The translations under genes were made by a program, and so were the position numbers. Of a DNA stretch of 64,000 bases, positions 15,787 to 24,867 are shown in pieces. The notes beneath the pieces are model-generated. The model ran no database searches. It worked only from the letters and a program-made list of their open reading frames with translations, and was not told the DNA's origin. Origin of the DNA: an uncultured Oscillospiraceae bacterium. GTDB taxonomy: Bacteria > Bacillota > Clostridia > Oscillospirales > Oscillospiraceae. Location: contig CAKTMF010000003.1 in NCBI GenBank assembly GCA_934573855.1, forward strand, positions 1 through 64,000, given 5' to 3'. Numbering within the stretch: the stretch's first letter is position 1; every line of letters begins with the position of its first letter.

Positions 15787-17268
15787 TCAGAAGATCACGT
15801 TTATATCCACTCTTCCGCTGAAACCGCTCATCGTGCCGGACTCCGTGAACTGCCACATATCATAGTCGTAGAAGAACGTCGGCAGACTCTGGCCGCGCGT
15901 GTAGTTCGCGAGCCATATGGAATAATGCGATACGGGCAGGTAGTCGAGCGTAGTACCGAAAAAGTTCTGACTCGCGTAGACGCCCGCCTCATATCCGGCG
16001 GTCTCTATCGTGTCGCAGAATACCCGTGCGAGCGAGGTCCTCTGCGTGATGGAGAGGAGGTCCGCCCGCCCGTCGGGGTATTCGCCGGAGTACTCCGAGT
16101 CGAAGTATATCGGCATATCGAGAGGAATATGGGCGAGCCGTTTCAGCGTGAAATTCGCCTCCTCCACCGCCTCCTCCGGGGTTATGGCGGTCGAGTAGAA
16201 GTACAGGCCCAGCTTTATCCCGGCCTTCCTCGCACCATGGAGATAGGAGTAGAGAAAGCTGTCGTCATAGGTGCGGCCGGAGGTCCATCCGCGCCCGCCC
16301 ACGCGCAGTATGCAGAAATCGACGCCGTTGGCCTTTGCCGCCTCCCAATTCACGCAGTTGTTGTATGAGGAGACGTCAACGCCGATAGCCTTTGCCTTGA
16401 CGCCGTTATCGTCAAAGAAATATTTTTTCCCGTTTATCCTGTGGAAGCCGGTCAGCCGCCGCCCGTTAACTCCGATATAGCAGATGTCTCCATCGATGAG
16501 CTGCCAGCCGCCGGACTGTGCGCCGCGCTCTACCGGCACGGCCTCGATATCATACAGGTCGTTTATCGTGTTGTCCGGGTGGATAAGCTCGACCTTTTCC
16601 ACATGCAGCGCAGTGCTTTCGTCGGTAAGAAATCCGTCCGGCGAGATGAAGCGCAGACCGTAGGCCCTGCCGCTCTGCGGCCTGCTGACGAGGACGACGT
16701 CGCTGGGCTTGCCGTTGCTCCGGTAAAGGAGATAGCCGTTTTCGTCGGTGCTGAAGTGATAGGAGTATACGATGTTCCCGTTTTCGTCCACCGCATAGTC
16801 CCCATCGGCGGACGCGGCGCGCCAGCGGCGCTTGTTCACCTGAACGGTGACGCTGTCGGGCGCGAGATAAACGCCCTGCCGCTCCATGCTGACGGTGTAC
16901 TCGCCGCGGGCAAGCCCCTCGAGATAAAGGCTTCCGTCCGGCTCCGTATCGTATGCGAAGACGCTGCCGTTCGGGAAGAGGACGCTGACAGAGAGACTCT
17001 CGTTTTCAACGGCGTGACCGCTCTCGCTCCTGACGACGATGTACAGATCCTCCTCCGTAGACGTGGCGGAGAGGGTCGTTTTTATTTCCCGTGCCTCCGG
17101 CTCGGGGGCCTCCGCCGCCAGCGGGGAGGCAGCGGCTCCGACCGCGTTCTTCGCCTCAAGGTAGCGCACGAACTGCGACACGAACAGCACGAGGCACAAG
17201 AACAGTATGACCGTACACAGCAGCGCCGCCGCGGCCGTGCGGCTTATTTTTTTATTGTCTTTATTCAT
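15787..17268 (-). CDS. Membrane-anchored GH25 (Chalaropsis-type) lysozyme
   Basis: A 493-residue cell-wall hydrolase. Residues 12-36 are a membrane anchor. A beta-sandwich region with SpaA/Cna-B character (DGSLYLEGLARGEYTVS) is near 110-150. One choline-binding-like repeat (GFHRINGKKYFFDDNG) lies near 275. The GH25 catalytic domain starts near 294 with AIGVDVSSYN, contains PIYFDSEYSG with the acidic catalytic residues, and ends in YDMWQFTESG. It cleaves the muramic acid-glucosamine bond in peptidoglycan outside the membrane. It is 104 bases behind the acyltransferase gene and probably co-transcribed. Confidence 0.92.
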   Translation of the reverse strand: MNKDNKKISRTAAAALLCTVILFLCLVLFVSQFVRYLEAKNAVGAAASPLAAEAPEPEAREIKTTLSATSTEEDLYIVVRSESGHAVENESLSVSVLFPNGSVFAYDTEPDGSLYLEGLARGEYTVSMERQGVYLAPDSVTVQVNKRRWRAASADGDYAVDENGNIVYSYHFSTDENGYLLYRSNGKPSDVVLVSRPQSGRAYGLRFISPDGFLTDESTALHVEKVELIHPDNTINDLYDIEAVPVERGAQSGGWQLIDGDICYIGVNGRRLTGFHRINGKKYFFDDNGVKAKAIGVDVSSYNNCVNWEAAKANGVDFCILRVGGRGWTSGRTYDDSFLYSYLHGARKAGIKLGLYFYSTAITPEEAVEEANFTLKRLAHIPLDMPIYFDSEYSGEYPDGRADLLSITQRTSLARVFCDTIETAGYEAGVYASQNFFGTTLDYLPVSHYSIWLANYTRGQSLPTFFYDYDMWQFTESGTMSGFSGRVDINVIF

Positions 17269-17372
17269 ATAAGCTCAGGACTCTTCCTCGTCCTCTCCGA
17301 GAAAAATTTCGTAGTAAAGATCTTGCAGCAGCTCTCCGGTGCTGTTCAGGCCCTGCTCGTCTTTTCCGAGGT

Positions 17373-18431
17373 CTATTTCTGCATTTTTTTAGTTAAGCCC
17401 GTCCAGCCCCTTTTCAGCAGCCGCGTGAAATTGCTCCACAGGAAGTGATAGACTACCGCGGCAGCGAGCGTCAGAATGAAGATCCCGACGGCGTACAGTA
17501 TATCCTCGCCGAGTGAGCTTATTCCCGCCCAGACCTCGAAATAGCAGAGGAGAAGCACAAGGTAGTGGACAAGGTACCATTCATAGCTTATCGACGATAG
17601 CTTCACCATGAATGAGTTGAGCGGCCTGATACCCAGCTTGTACAGGGCGAGCGCGCAGAAGATAAAGCCCGCGGCGCTCGGAGCGTCGCCGAACGCGCCG
17701 ACTATGCCGCCGGCAAAATAGCACACCAGCAGCAGCGCGTAGCCGGCCGCGCCGAGGAGAAGGAGCTTGAGCGCGGACGTGCGCTCGAACCATGCGGCCA
17801 CGCCGTCGATATGCTCCGCTGCGGCCATCCCGGCGGCAAACTCAAACAGGAACTGCAGGAAGAAGCTGTTCCATATACGCTCTCCGCTTATCCCCGTGAT
17901 CACGGTAAATGCTGCCCAGATAACGTTCACGGTAAACGTCAGCACGAGGAAGCGGCGCGTACCGAGTTTTTTATATATCCTCACGAGCAGGGGAAATACC
18001 AGATAGAACTGGATGATCGTCGAGATGAACCAAAGATGTCCGCCGAACGTGACCTCATACTGCGGGAAGAACATCTTGTAGAGAAAGACGTGGCTCATCA
18101 GCGCGGAGAAGCGGTCGACGCCGGAGGCAAGATAGACGTTCTGGCAGTAATAGGAGATGATAACGATGATGATATAGGGGAAATAGACCTTTGAAAGACG
18201 CTTGAGCCAGAACCGCGGCGCGGAAAGGGGGCGTCTCCTCTGCGAGTAGTACAGCCCGAAGCCGGATATCACCAGAAACGCCTGACAGCCCGTCCCGAGG
18301 ACAAAGCCCAGACGGCGCAGGATATCCGGGATGAACTGCATGTATATCGTGACGAAGTGATAGATGACGACGCAGGTTATCGCCAGCGCCTTTATGAAGT
18401 CGACGGCGTCAAGTTTTTTGAAATCACTCAT
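17373..18431 (-). CDS. Acyltransferase 3 (OafA/WecH-type) membrane protein
   Basis: A 352-residue protein with about ten membrane helices. The first reads FIKALAITCVVIYHF with the family's conserved His, followed by GTGCQAFLVISGFGLYYS and the GHLWFISTIIQFYLVFPLL segment. Such proteins transfer acyl groups to surface sugars or peptidoglycan. A good promoter lies upstream. The gene ends in seven A residues, and a one-base backward shift there would add a 35-40-residue acidic tail running to 17275 (see findings). It lies before a GH25 lysozyme, so peptidoglycan or another wall glycan is a plausible target. Confidence 0.85.
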   Translation of the reverse strand: MSDFKKLDAVDFIKALAITCVVIYHFVTIYMQFIPDILRRLGFVLGTGCQAFLVISGFGLYYSQRRRPLSAPRFWLKRLSKVYFPYIIIVIISYYCQNVYLASGVDRFSALMSHVFLYKMFFPQYEVTFGGHLWFISTIIQFYLVFPLLVRIYKKLGTRRFLVLTFTVNVIWAAFTVITGISGERIWNSFFLQFLFEFAAGMAAAEHIDGVAAWFERTSALKLLLLGAAGYALLLVCYFAGGIVGAFGDAPSAAGFIFCALALYKLGIRPLNSFMVKLSSISYEWYLVHYLVLLLCYFEVWAGISSLGEDILYAVGIFILTLAAAVVYHFLWSNFTRLLKRGWTGLTKKMQK

Positions 18432-18466
18432 GCAAATACCTGACCAAATAAACTATTTTCCCGTAT

Positions 18467-18495
18467 AGGATATCCGAAAAACTGTGCAAAGTCAA
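18467..18495 (-). promoter_or_regulatory. Sigma-A promoter of the acyltransferase gene
   Basis: On the minus strand TTGACT and TATCCT are separated by 17 bases, 35 bases before the start codon. Confidence 0.6.
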
Positions 18496-18522
18496 GGAAA
18501 AGGACGAAAGCGCCGAATATGC

Positions 18523-18551
18523 TTGAGAATGGCGCACGGTTGTGGTAAAAT
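18523..18551 (+). promoter_or_regulatory. Promoter of pcrA, probably giving a leaderless mRNA
   Basis: TTGAGA and TAAAAT are separated by 17 bases. Transcription would start about seven bases later, at or next to ATG 18559, and no ribosome binding site is present before that ATG. Confidence 0.5.
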
Positions 18552-18558
18552 CACGCAC

Positions 18559-20919
18559 ATGGACATGAATTTTGAAAAAAGATATATCGAGGCGCGCAGA
18601 AAGGTCATCTGCGCGGATTTCGCATACCTCAACGACAAGCAGCGCGAAGCGGTGATGGCCACGGAGGGGCCGCTGCTGATACTTGCGGGCGCCGGAAGCG
18701 GCAAGACCACGGTATTGATAAACCGTATCGCGAACCTTCTCAAGTACGGCCGGGCGGGCGACAGCACGCAGATAGACGAGTTTGCCGCGGAGGAGGATAT
18801 CTCCGTCATGGAGCGCGGCGGACCGGAGGCGCAGCGTCTCGCGGCGCTTGACCCGGTGAAGCCGTGGCGCATTCTCGCCATCACTTTCACGAACAAGGCG
18901 GCGGACGAACTCAAGGAGCGCCTTGAGAAAAAGCTCGGCGGCGAGGCGAACGACATCTGGGCCTGCACCTTCCACTCGGCGTGCGTGCGTATCCTCCGCC
19001 GCGACGCGGAGAAGCTGGGCTTTCCGTCCAATTTCACCATATACGACACCTCCGACAGCATGAGCCTTGCAAAGCGGATAATAAAGGATATGGGGCTGGA
19101 CGAAAAGACCTTTTCGCCCCGCAGCATGCTCACCGAGATAAGCCGTGCCAAGGACGCGCAGATATCCGCCAAGGCATATCTTGCCGAGGCGAGGCAGTCC
19201 GGGGACATCCGCCGCATACATATAGGCGAGATATACAGCGAGTATATGCGCCGCATGTTCTCCGCCGGGGCGATGGATTTTGACGATCTCATATCCTTCA
19301 CGGTAAAGCTCCTTCAGGAGCATGACGACGTGCGCGGATACTGGCAGGAGCGCTTCCGGTATGTACTTATAGACGAGTATCAGGACACGAACCACCTCCA
19401 GTATCTCTTCGCCTCCATCCTCGCGGGGAAGTGGGGCAATATCTGCGTCGTGGGCGACGACGACCAGAGCATTTATAAATTTCGCGGCGCGACCATTGAG
19501 AATATACTCTCCTTTGAGGACGAGTACCGAAACTGCCGCACTATACGCCTCGAACAGAACTACCGCAGCACCGGCCACATCCTCGACGCGGCTAACGCCG
19601 TTATCCGCAACAACATAGGGCGCAAGGGCAAGGAGCTGTGGACGAACGCGGGACCGGGGCTGCCCCTGGAGCTTTATGTGGCGGACAACGAGAATGACGA
19701 GGCGCAGTACGTCGCCTCGCACATCATGGACAGCTTCGGCCACGGCGCGAACTGGCGCGACCACGCGGTGCTGTACCGTATGAACGCGCAGTCAAACGCC
19801 GTCGAATTTGCCTTCAAGCGCAGCGGCATACCCTACCGTATCATCGGCGGCACAAGGTTCTTTGAGCGCGCCGAGGTCAAGGACATGCTTGCTTACCTTA
19901 GCGTCATATCCTACCCGGCGGACGATCTGCGCCTCATGAGGATAATAAACGTCCCCACGCGCGGCATAGGCGAGCGGAGCGTCGAGACGGCGCGCACACT
20001 CGCAAATGACGCGGGAGTTTCGATATTCGACGTGATATCAAACGCCGACAGCCACAGGGAGCTTCAGCGCGCGTCAATAAAGATGCGCCAGTTCGCCGCG
20101 CTCATAGACGAGCTTCGCGCCTTTGCCGAGAACAGCACTCCCGACCTCCTCTACGATGAGCTGCTCGAAAAGACGGGCTATCTGCGCACACTCGAGGAGT
20201 CCGACGACAGCAAGGACGCCTCCCGCGCCGAGAACGTCAGGGAGCTTAAAAGCAGCATCATATCCTACATGAAGGAATCCGGAGACGATACGCTCGAGGG
20301 CTACCTTGCGAACGTCGCGCTCTATACCGACATGGACAACTACGACAAGGACGCTGACGCGGTGGTCATGATGACCATGCACAGTGCCAAGGGACTTGAG
20401 TTCCCGTATGTATTCATCGTCGGCATGGAGGAGGGAATATTCCCCAACATGCGCGCAATAGGCGAAAGCGAGGAGATGGAGGAGGAACGGCGGCTCTGCT
20501 ATGTGGCTGTCACGCGGGCAAAGACCCGACTCGACCTTGTCTGTGCGCGGCAGCGTATGCTCTTCGGCCGCACGACGGCAAACAGAGTCTCACGCTTCGT
20601 CGACGAGATACCGTCGGAGGACATCAAAAAGAACATACCCAAGGGCTACGGCTACAGCGACAGGAGCCGCGAGAGCGCGGTATACACCCCGCCGCAGAGG
20701 AACTACCGCGTCGATCCCCCGGCGCAGAGGACAGCAAAGGCGGCCGCCGCGCCGCAGTTCTCCCTCGGCGACGGCGTCTGTCACAAGGTGTTCGGCCGCG
20801 GCGTCATAACGAAAATGATCCCCATGGGCGGGGATCATCTGGTAGAGATAGATTTCGAAAACATCGGCAGCAAGAAGCTCATGCTCCGCGCCGCCGCGAT
20901 GTATATGACAAAAGAGTGA
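18559..20919 (+). CDS. pcrA: ATP-dependent DNA helicase PcrA/UvrD
   Basis: A 786-residue superfamily 1A helicase. Motifs in order: Q motif LNDKQREAV, Walker A GAGSGKTT near residue 46, TFTNKAADEL (Ia), LIDEYQDTN (II, near 271), GDDDQSIYKFRGA (III), LEQNYRS (IV), TMHSAKGLEFPYVFIVG (V) and VAVTRAKTRL (VI). A basic linker and a C-terminal Tudor-like domain (LGDGVCHKVFGRGVITKM) complete it. It unwinds DNA in repair and at blocked replication forks. The start ATG 18559 lacks a ribosome binding site. The insertion after motif I (about residues 65-90, acidic) is a little longer than usual. Confidence 0.95.
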   Translation: MDMNFEKRYIEARRKVICADFAYLNDKQREAVMATEGPLLILAGAGSGKTTVLINRIANLLKYGRAGDSTQIDEFAAEEDISVMERGGPEAQRLAALDPVKPWRILAITFTNKAADELKERLEKKLGGEANDIWACTFHSACVRILRRDAEKLGFPSNFTIYDTSDSMSLAKRIIKDMGLDEKTFSPRSMLTEISRAKDAQISAKAYLAEARQSGDIRRIHIGEIYSEYMRRMFSAGAMDFDDLISFTVKLLQEHDDVRGYWQERFRYVLIDEYQDTNHLQYLFASILAGKWGNICVVGDDDQSIYKFRGATIENILSFEDEYRNCRTIRLEQNYRSTGHILDAANAVIRNNIGRKGKELWTNAGPGLPLELYVADNENDEAQYVASHIMDSFGHGANWRDHAVLYRMNAQSNAVEFAFKRSGIPYRIIGGTRFFERAEVKDMLAYLSVISYPADDLRLMRIINVPTRGIGERSVETARTLANDAGVSIFDVISNADSHRELQRASIKMRQFAALIDELRAFAENSTPDLLYDELLEKTGYLRTLEESDDSKDASRAENVRELKSSIISYMKESGDDTLEGYLANVALYTDMDNYDKDADAVVMMTMHSAKGLEFPYVFIVGMEEGIFPNMRAIGESEEMEEERRLCYVAVTRAKTRLDLVCARQRMLFGRTTANRVSRFVDEIPSEDIKKNIPKGYGYSDRSRESAVYTPPQRNYRVDPPAQRTAKAAAAPQFSLGDGVCHKVFGRGVITKMIPMGGDHLVEIDFENIGSKKLMLRAAAMYMTKE

Positions 20920-20924
20920 GGAAA

Positions 20925-21803
20925 ATGGATAAAAAGGGCTTTTTCGGGCGGCTGGCGCTTTTCGCCACCGCTCTTATATGGGGTACGTCCTTCGTGATCA
21001 TGAAGAATACTCTCAGCAGTCTGGGAGTGTTCTGGATGCTTGCCGTGCGATTTACCGTGTCAGCGGTGCTTCTCGCGCTCCTCTCACGGAAAAAGCTCAG
21101 GCACATGAGCAGGGAAGTCCTCAGAGGAAGCGTCCTGATGGGCCTTTGCCTCGCTGCCGCGTATATTTTCCAGACCTACGGCCTCGTGTATACGACTCCA
21201 GGCAAAAACGCATTCCTCACCACGGCCTACTGCGTGCTGGTCCCCTTTATGGCGTGGGGGATATACCGCCGCAGACCGAATGCCGCGGACGTTATTGCCG
21301 CAGTGCTTTGTATCGCGGGCATAGGGTTTGTTTGTCTTGATAACGGCTTCAGCGACGTGAATCTCGGCGATATGCTCACCCTGTGCTGCGGCGTTTTCTA
21401 TGCGCTTCAGCTTATAATGCTCGAGCATTACGGCCCGGGGAACGACGCGCTGGCGATAACGGCGGTCGAGTTTGCCGTGGGCGCGGCGGTATTTTGGTGC
21501 GGCGCGCTGCTGTTCGAGAGCGCCCCGGCAGGCGTTGACCCGGGCGCGTGGTGGAATATCGCGTATCTGAGCATAGTCTGTACCGCCGTGTGCTATTTCC
21601 TCCAGACATGGGGGATGAAGTATACTCCCTCCGCTCAGGGCGCGGTGATACAGACCTTTGAGGCGGTTTTCGGCGTGCTGTTCTCGGTGCTGCTCTACGG
21701 CGAGCCGCTGACCCCGAGACTCATCATCGGCTTCGCGCTCATATTCGTCTCCGTGGTCATCCCGGAGATAGTTCCAAAGCCATCAGCGGCAAAAACGGAA
21801 TAA
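20925..21803 (+). CDS. EamA/DMT-family transporter
   Basis: A 292-residue protein with ten membrane helices arranged as two EamA repeats. The first repeat opens with LFATALIWGTSFVIMKN and the second ends with PLTPRLIIGFALIFVSVVI, both typical. The family exports amino acids, metabolites or nucleotide sugars; the substrate is not predictable here. ATG 20925 is used because GTGAGG precedes it. It starts six bases after pcrA and ends at a strong terminator, so it is the last gene of that unit. Confidence 0.88.
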   Translation: MDKKGFFGRLALFATALIWGTSFVIMKNTLSSLGVFWMLAVRFTVSAVLLALLSRKKLRHMSREVLRGSVLMGLCLAAAYIFQTYGLVYTTPGKNAFLTTAYCVLVPFMAWGIYRRRPNAADVIAAVLCIAGIGFVCLDNGFSDVNLGDMLTLCCGVFYALQLIMLEHYGPGNDALAITAVEFAVGAAVFWCGALLFESAPAGVDPGAWWNIAYLSIVCTAVCYFLQTWGMKYTPSAQGAVIQTFEAVFGVLFSVLLYGEPLTPRLIIGFALIFVSVVIPEIVPKPSAAKTE

Positions 21804-21808
21804 CGCTG

Positions 21809-21844
21809 CGCCCCGCTCACGGCGTCGTGAGCGGGGCGTGTTTT
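21809..21844 (+). terminator. Intrinsic terminator after the EamA gene
   Basis: CGCCCCGCTCACG pairs perfectly with CGTGAGCGGGGCG and is followed by TGTTTT. Its end abuts the stop codon of the convergent gene. Confidence 0.88.
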
Positions 21845-23742
21845 CATATTGAAACGATCTCCGGCGCGGCTTTGCGCCTCACCGCGTCGTCATAAAGGAC
21901 GGAGCTTTCCCGTCCCGCTCCGGCCAGCACGATGAGATCCGGACGGAGACAGCGAAGCGCCGTTTCTCCGCCTTTTTGCTCCTCATAATAGAGCCAGCCG
22001 CCGCTTATCTTCACCGGCACCGACGAGCAAATGAGCTTCACGCCCCTGAGCGCGAGATGATGAGCCGCCCACGAGCGGTCGTTTTCCGCGCAGCCGGGCA
22101 TGATATCGTGGGTATCCGCAATGACGGCGGCCTTTTTGCAGCCCATCTCGGACATGAGCCACCACGCACACGCGCAGCCAACTCCGTCACCGCCGATGAT
22201 AACGACGCTCTTCCCGCGGACGTCGGGGAGCGAACCGGGGCGCTTCATGACGTTCTCGGCAAAGACAAAGGGTATCTCGCCCCAGCCGGGGATGGGCGGA
22301 ACGTTGATCTTCGTACCCACGGCAAAGACGATACTCTCAAAGCCGCCGGCCGCGAGTATCTCCGCGTCCGCTCTCGTTGAGAGCCTTACGGTGATGTTGG
22401 AGCATTCGGCGACGCGCTTTCTCAGGCTTGAAAGATAGTTATTTATCGAGCTGTTAATAGTCGGACGGGCAAGGGCGCAGAGCCTGCCGCCAAGTGCGTC
22501 GGAGGACTCAAACAGCGTAACGGAGCGGCCGTTTCGCGCGGCCTCGAGCGCGTACAGCATGCCGCGCATGCCCCCTCCGACGACGGCTGTGCGCTTCCTC
22601 GGCGCGGGGATGACGTTGAACGCTGCCCCCTGTGCCTCAAAACAGTAGGGGATAATGTCGGCGCATTTGCCCTGCGCGGCCTTCTCGCACCAGAGCGCGT
22701 CCGCGTCTATGGCAGGGCCGGGGGAAACGGCGCTGCACATGCCGTCTCTCAGCGCGGCCTCGGCAGTGTCGGGGCAGCCGAGCTTGCCCGAGCTGATCAC
22801 GGATACCTCCCTGCCGCTGTTGGCTTTCACCCCGGCCGCCTTGAAGTAGTCAAGCACGGCCCTCGAAACGTCGAGACAGCACCCCGCAGGCATTGCGGCA
22901 GCGGGGGAGAGCAGCCATTCGGTCTCGCGGGAGCCGAGGAGCGTTTCAAACATATCCGCTCCGGCCTCCGTGAGCCGTTCCATATAGCGCAGAGTGTCGG
23001 CAATGCAGCGCTGCCTCCGGCCGGCGTTTTCTCCGCCGCTCTCGTTCACGGCGTGACTGAGCGCGATACGGTACAGGATCGGGAGGTTTTTGCCGATACG
23101 GGCGCGTATCTCGCTCACAAGCCCGACGCCGAACGCGCATGGGTCACTGTATCTGCCGAGGAGCTTCCTGTTCCACGCCCTGCTGCTCATCCTGTCGAGC
23201 AGACTTTCGGAAACGCCGTAGAGGCATATCCCGTCAAAGCCTGAGGAAACGGCGTTCGCCGCCGCCTGCGCAGCGCTTTTTATAAGCCGCGTATAGCCCG
23301 AGTCGGAGGAGAGAGGCGACGCGGGGTCGACCTTTTCGGAGATCATATCGAGCTGCGCCAGTATGAGAGAGCCGCGGGCATGCACTCCCGCCGTCAGCTC
23401 GCGCCAGCCGTTCGCCGTGAACGCGGAGCCGTCCGCCGGGACGGGCTGCGTGCATAAAAGCCCCGTGCCGCCCTGAGCGCGCTCGATGAAAAAGCGCTTC
23501 ATGCTCTCTGCGGGCGCGCCGCTTTGCAGCTCCGGCATATCGCCCGGCGCGGGGATATAGACGACTCTGTTCTTCGCGGTGAGGCCGTTATACTCTATGG
23601 CAGAAAACAGGTGCCTGTACGGATACAGCGCGTTTGTGAACGCCGCACCGCCCATGCGGGAGCCGAGTTTTCTCCCTGTATCCCATGACGCATATTCACG
23701 TTCAAGCTCGCAGACCAGCTCGTCTTTTCTGATTTTTTTCAT
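21844..23742 (-). CDS. Degenerate old-yellow-enzyme / dienoyl-CoA-reductase-like flavoprotein
   Basis: A 632-residue protein with the layout of 2,4-dienoyl-CoA reductase: an OYE-like TIM barrel (about residues 40-350) and a dinucleotide-binding region (about 385-625, TAVVGGGMRGMLYALEAARN, then a second GGDGVGCACAWWL). The length and order fit, but key elements are altered. The barrel reads FDGICLYGVSESLL where active members have H-G-A-H-G-Y-L, LAQLDM where AQLxHxGR is usual, and the Cys cluster that binds 4Fe-4S is not recognisable between the domains. It may still bind FAD or NAD. GGGGAG lies before the start. It is the only gene in its unit. Confidence 0.75.
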   Translation of the reverse strand: MKKIRKDELVCELEREYASWDTGRKLGSRMGGAAFTNALYPYRHLFSAIEYNGLTAKNRVVYIPAPGDMPELQSGAPAESMKRFFIERAQGGTGLLCTQPVPADGSAFTANGWRELTAGVHARGSLILAQLDMISEKVDPASPLSSDSGYTRLIKSAAQAAANAVSSGFDGICLYGVSESLLDRMSSRAWNRKLLGRYSDPCAFGVGLVSEIRARIGKNLPILYRIALSHAVNESGGENAGRRQRCIADTLRYMERLTEAGADMFETLLGSRETEWLLSPAAAMPAGCCLDVSRAVLDYFKAAGVKANSGREVSVISSGKLGCPDTAEAALRDGMCSAVSPGPAIDADALWCEKAAQGKCADIIPYCFEAQGAAFNVIPAPRKRTAVVGGGMRGMLYALEAARNGRSVTLFESSDALGGRLCALARPTINSSINNYLSSLRKRVAECSNITVRLSTRADAEILAAGGFESIVFAVGTKINVPPIPGWGEIPFVFAENVMKRPGSLPDVRGKSVVIIGGDGVGCACAWWLMSEMGCKKAAVIADTHDIMPGCAENDRSWAAHHLALRGVKLICSSVPVKISGGWLYYEEQKGGETALRCLRPDLIVLAGAGRESSVLYDDAVRRKAAPEIVSI

Positions 23743-23832
23743 TCAGCGTCTCCCCTCTATATATGCAATATGCAAGGGTCATTCTACCCAATTTTATCAT
23801 TCGATCGAACAAATGGCAAGGAAATAATCACC

Positions 23833-23861
23833 TTGCCTCGCGTTTGGGGCTATGCTATAGT
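23833..23861 (+). promoter_or_regulatory. Sigma-A promoter of the FliB-like gene
   Basis: TTGCCT and TATAGT are separated by 17 bases, 18 bases before the start codon. Confidence 0.55.
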
Positions 23862-23879
23862 ACAAATGAGGTGAAGAGC

Positions 23880-24767
23880 ATGAAGTACGTTCGCCCGGAG
23901 TATTATGACGATTTCAGGTGCATTGCGGACAAATGCCGCCACAGCTGCTGCGTCGGTTGGGAGATAGATGTAGATCCCGACGCCCTCGCACGCTACCGTG
24001 CGCTTGAGGGGCCGCTTGGGGAGCGGCTGAGAAGCTCCGTATCCATGGAGCCTGAGCCGCATTTTATCCTCGGCAGGGACGAGCGCTGCCCGTTCCTGAA
24101 CGGACGCGGCCTGTGCGAGCTTATCCTTGAGCTGGGCGAGGACTCGCTGTGCGATATCTGCGCGGAACACCCGCGATTCTATAACGAGTTTTCCGCGCGG
24201 ACGGAATACGGCGTAGGCATGTGCTGTGAGGCTGCGGCGAAGCTGCTGCTTGAACGGGACGGCGCGGTCCCCCTCGTCTGCGAGGATCTCGGGGGCGGCG
24301 AGCCGGAGGAGGAGCGGGAGCTGTTCGAGCTTCGTGACAGGATACTTCTGACGCTGGGCGGCAGAGAGTTCACGCGCGCCATTTTCCGTGCGGCGGAAAT
24401 GGCGGGAACGAAGCTGCCGGAGGCGGATATATGCGCGTGGCGCGATATGCTGCTTGGCCTTGAACGACTGGACGAGGGCTGGACCGAAAAGCTGGACGGT
24501 CTGCGGAACGTTGGCAAGGCGGAGCTTGAAGCCGCGCTGAACGACGGGCGCTATGCCCGTGTCGCGGAATACATTATCTTCCGCCATTTTGCTGCGGCGG
24601 AGGCCGATAAACGCGGGGCAGTGGTGTGCTTCGCATATTTCACGGCGGCCGTCGTGTGCGCGCTTGACCTGCGCTTCGGCCGCGACAGCGAACATATGAG
24701 GATGTTTTCTGCGGAGATCGAGTATTCCGACGAAAACGTCGCCCTGATACTCGATAAATTCACATAA
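23880..24767 (+). CDS. FliB-like Cys-rich protein (flagellin lysine-N-methylase family)
   Basis: A 295-residue protein. The N-terminal 120 residues hold the family's Cys pattern: FRCIADKCRHSCCVGWEID, then CPFL...GLCELILELG and SLCDICAEHPRFY, followed later by CCE. This cluster probably binds an iron-sulfur centre or other metal. The family was named for FliB, which methylates flagellin lysines, but most relatives are in genomes where that role is unproven, and no flagellar gene is seen in this window. ATG 23880 is chosen because GAGGTGA lies seven bases upstream. It has its own promoter. Confidence 0.78.
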   Translation: MKYVRPEYYDDFRCIADKCRHSCCVGWEIDVDPDALARYRALEGPLGERLRSSVSMEPEPHFILGRDERCPFLNGRGLCELILELGEDSLCDICAEHPRFYNEFSARTEYGVGMCCEAAAKLLLERDGAVPLVCEDLGGGEPEEERELFELRDRILLTLGGREFTRAIFRAAEMAGTKLPEADICAWRDMLLGLERLDEGWTEKLDGLRNVGKAELEAALNDGRYARVAEYIIFRHFAAAEADKRGAVVCFAYFTAAVVCALDLRFGRDSEHMRMFSAEIEYSDENVALILDKFT

Positions 24768-24772
24768 AACCT

Positions 24773-24801
24773 TTGCTTTTGCGGCATTTGTATGCTATCA
24801 T
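24773..24801 (+). promoter_or_regulatory. Sigma-A promoter of the prfC operon
   Basis: TTGCTT and TATCAT are separated by 17 bases, starting six bases after the FliB-like stop codon. Confidence 0.55.
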
Positions 24802-24829
24802 TAGTCGTTAATAAAATAGGAGAGGTATA

Positions 24830-24851
24830 GCCGCATATGAAGCTATGCGGC
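24830..24851 (+). promoter_or_regulatory. Leader hairpin before prfC
   Basis: GCCGCATA pairs perfectly with TATGCGGC across six bases, between an unused AGGAGAGG and the prfC ribosome binding site. A 30-codon reading frame begins inside it at 24837. It could affect prfC translation. Confidence 0.3.
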
Positions 24852-24867
24852 CTATCGCAGGAAAAAC

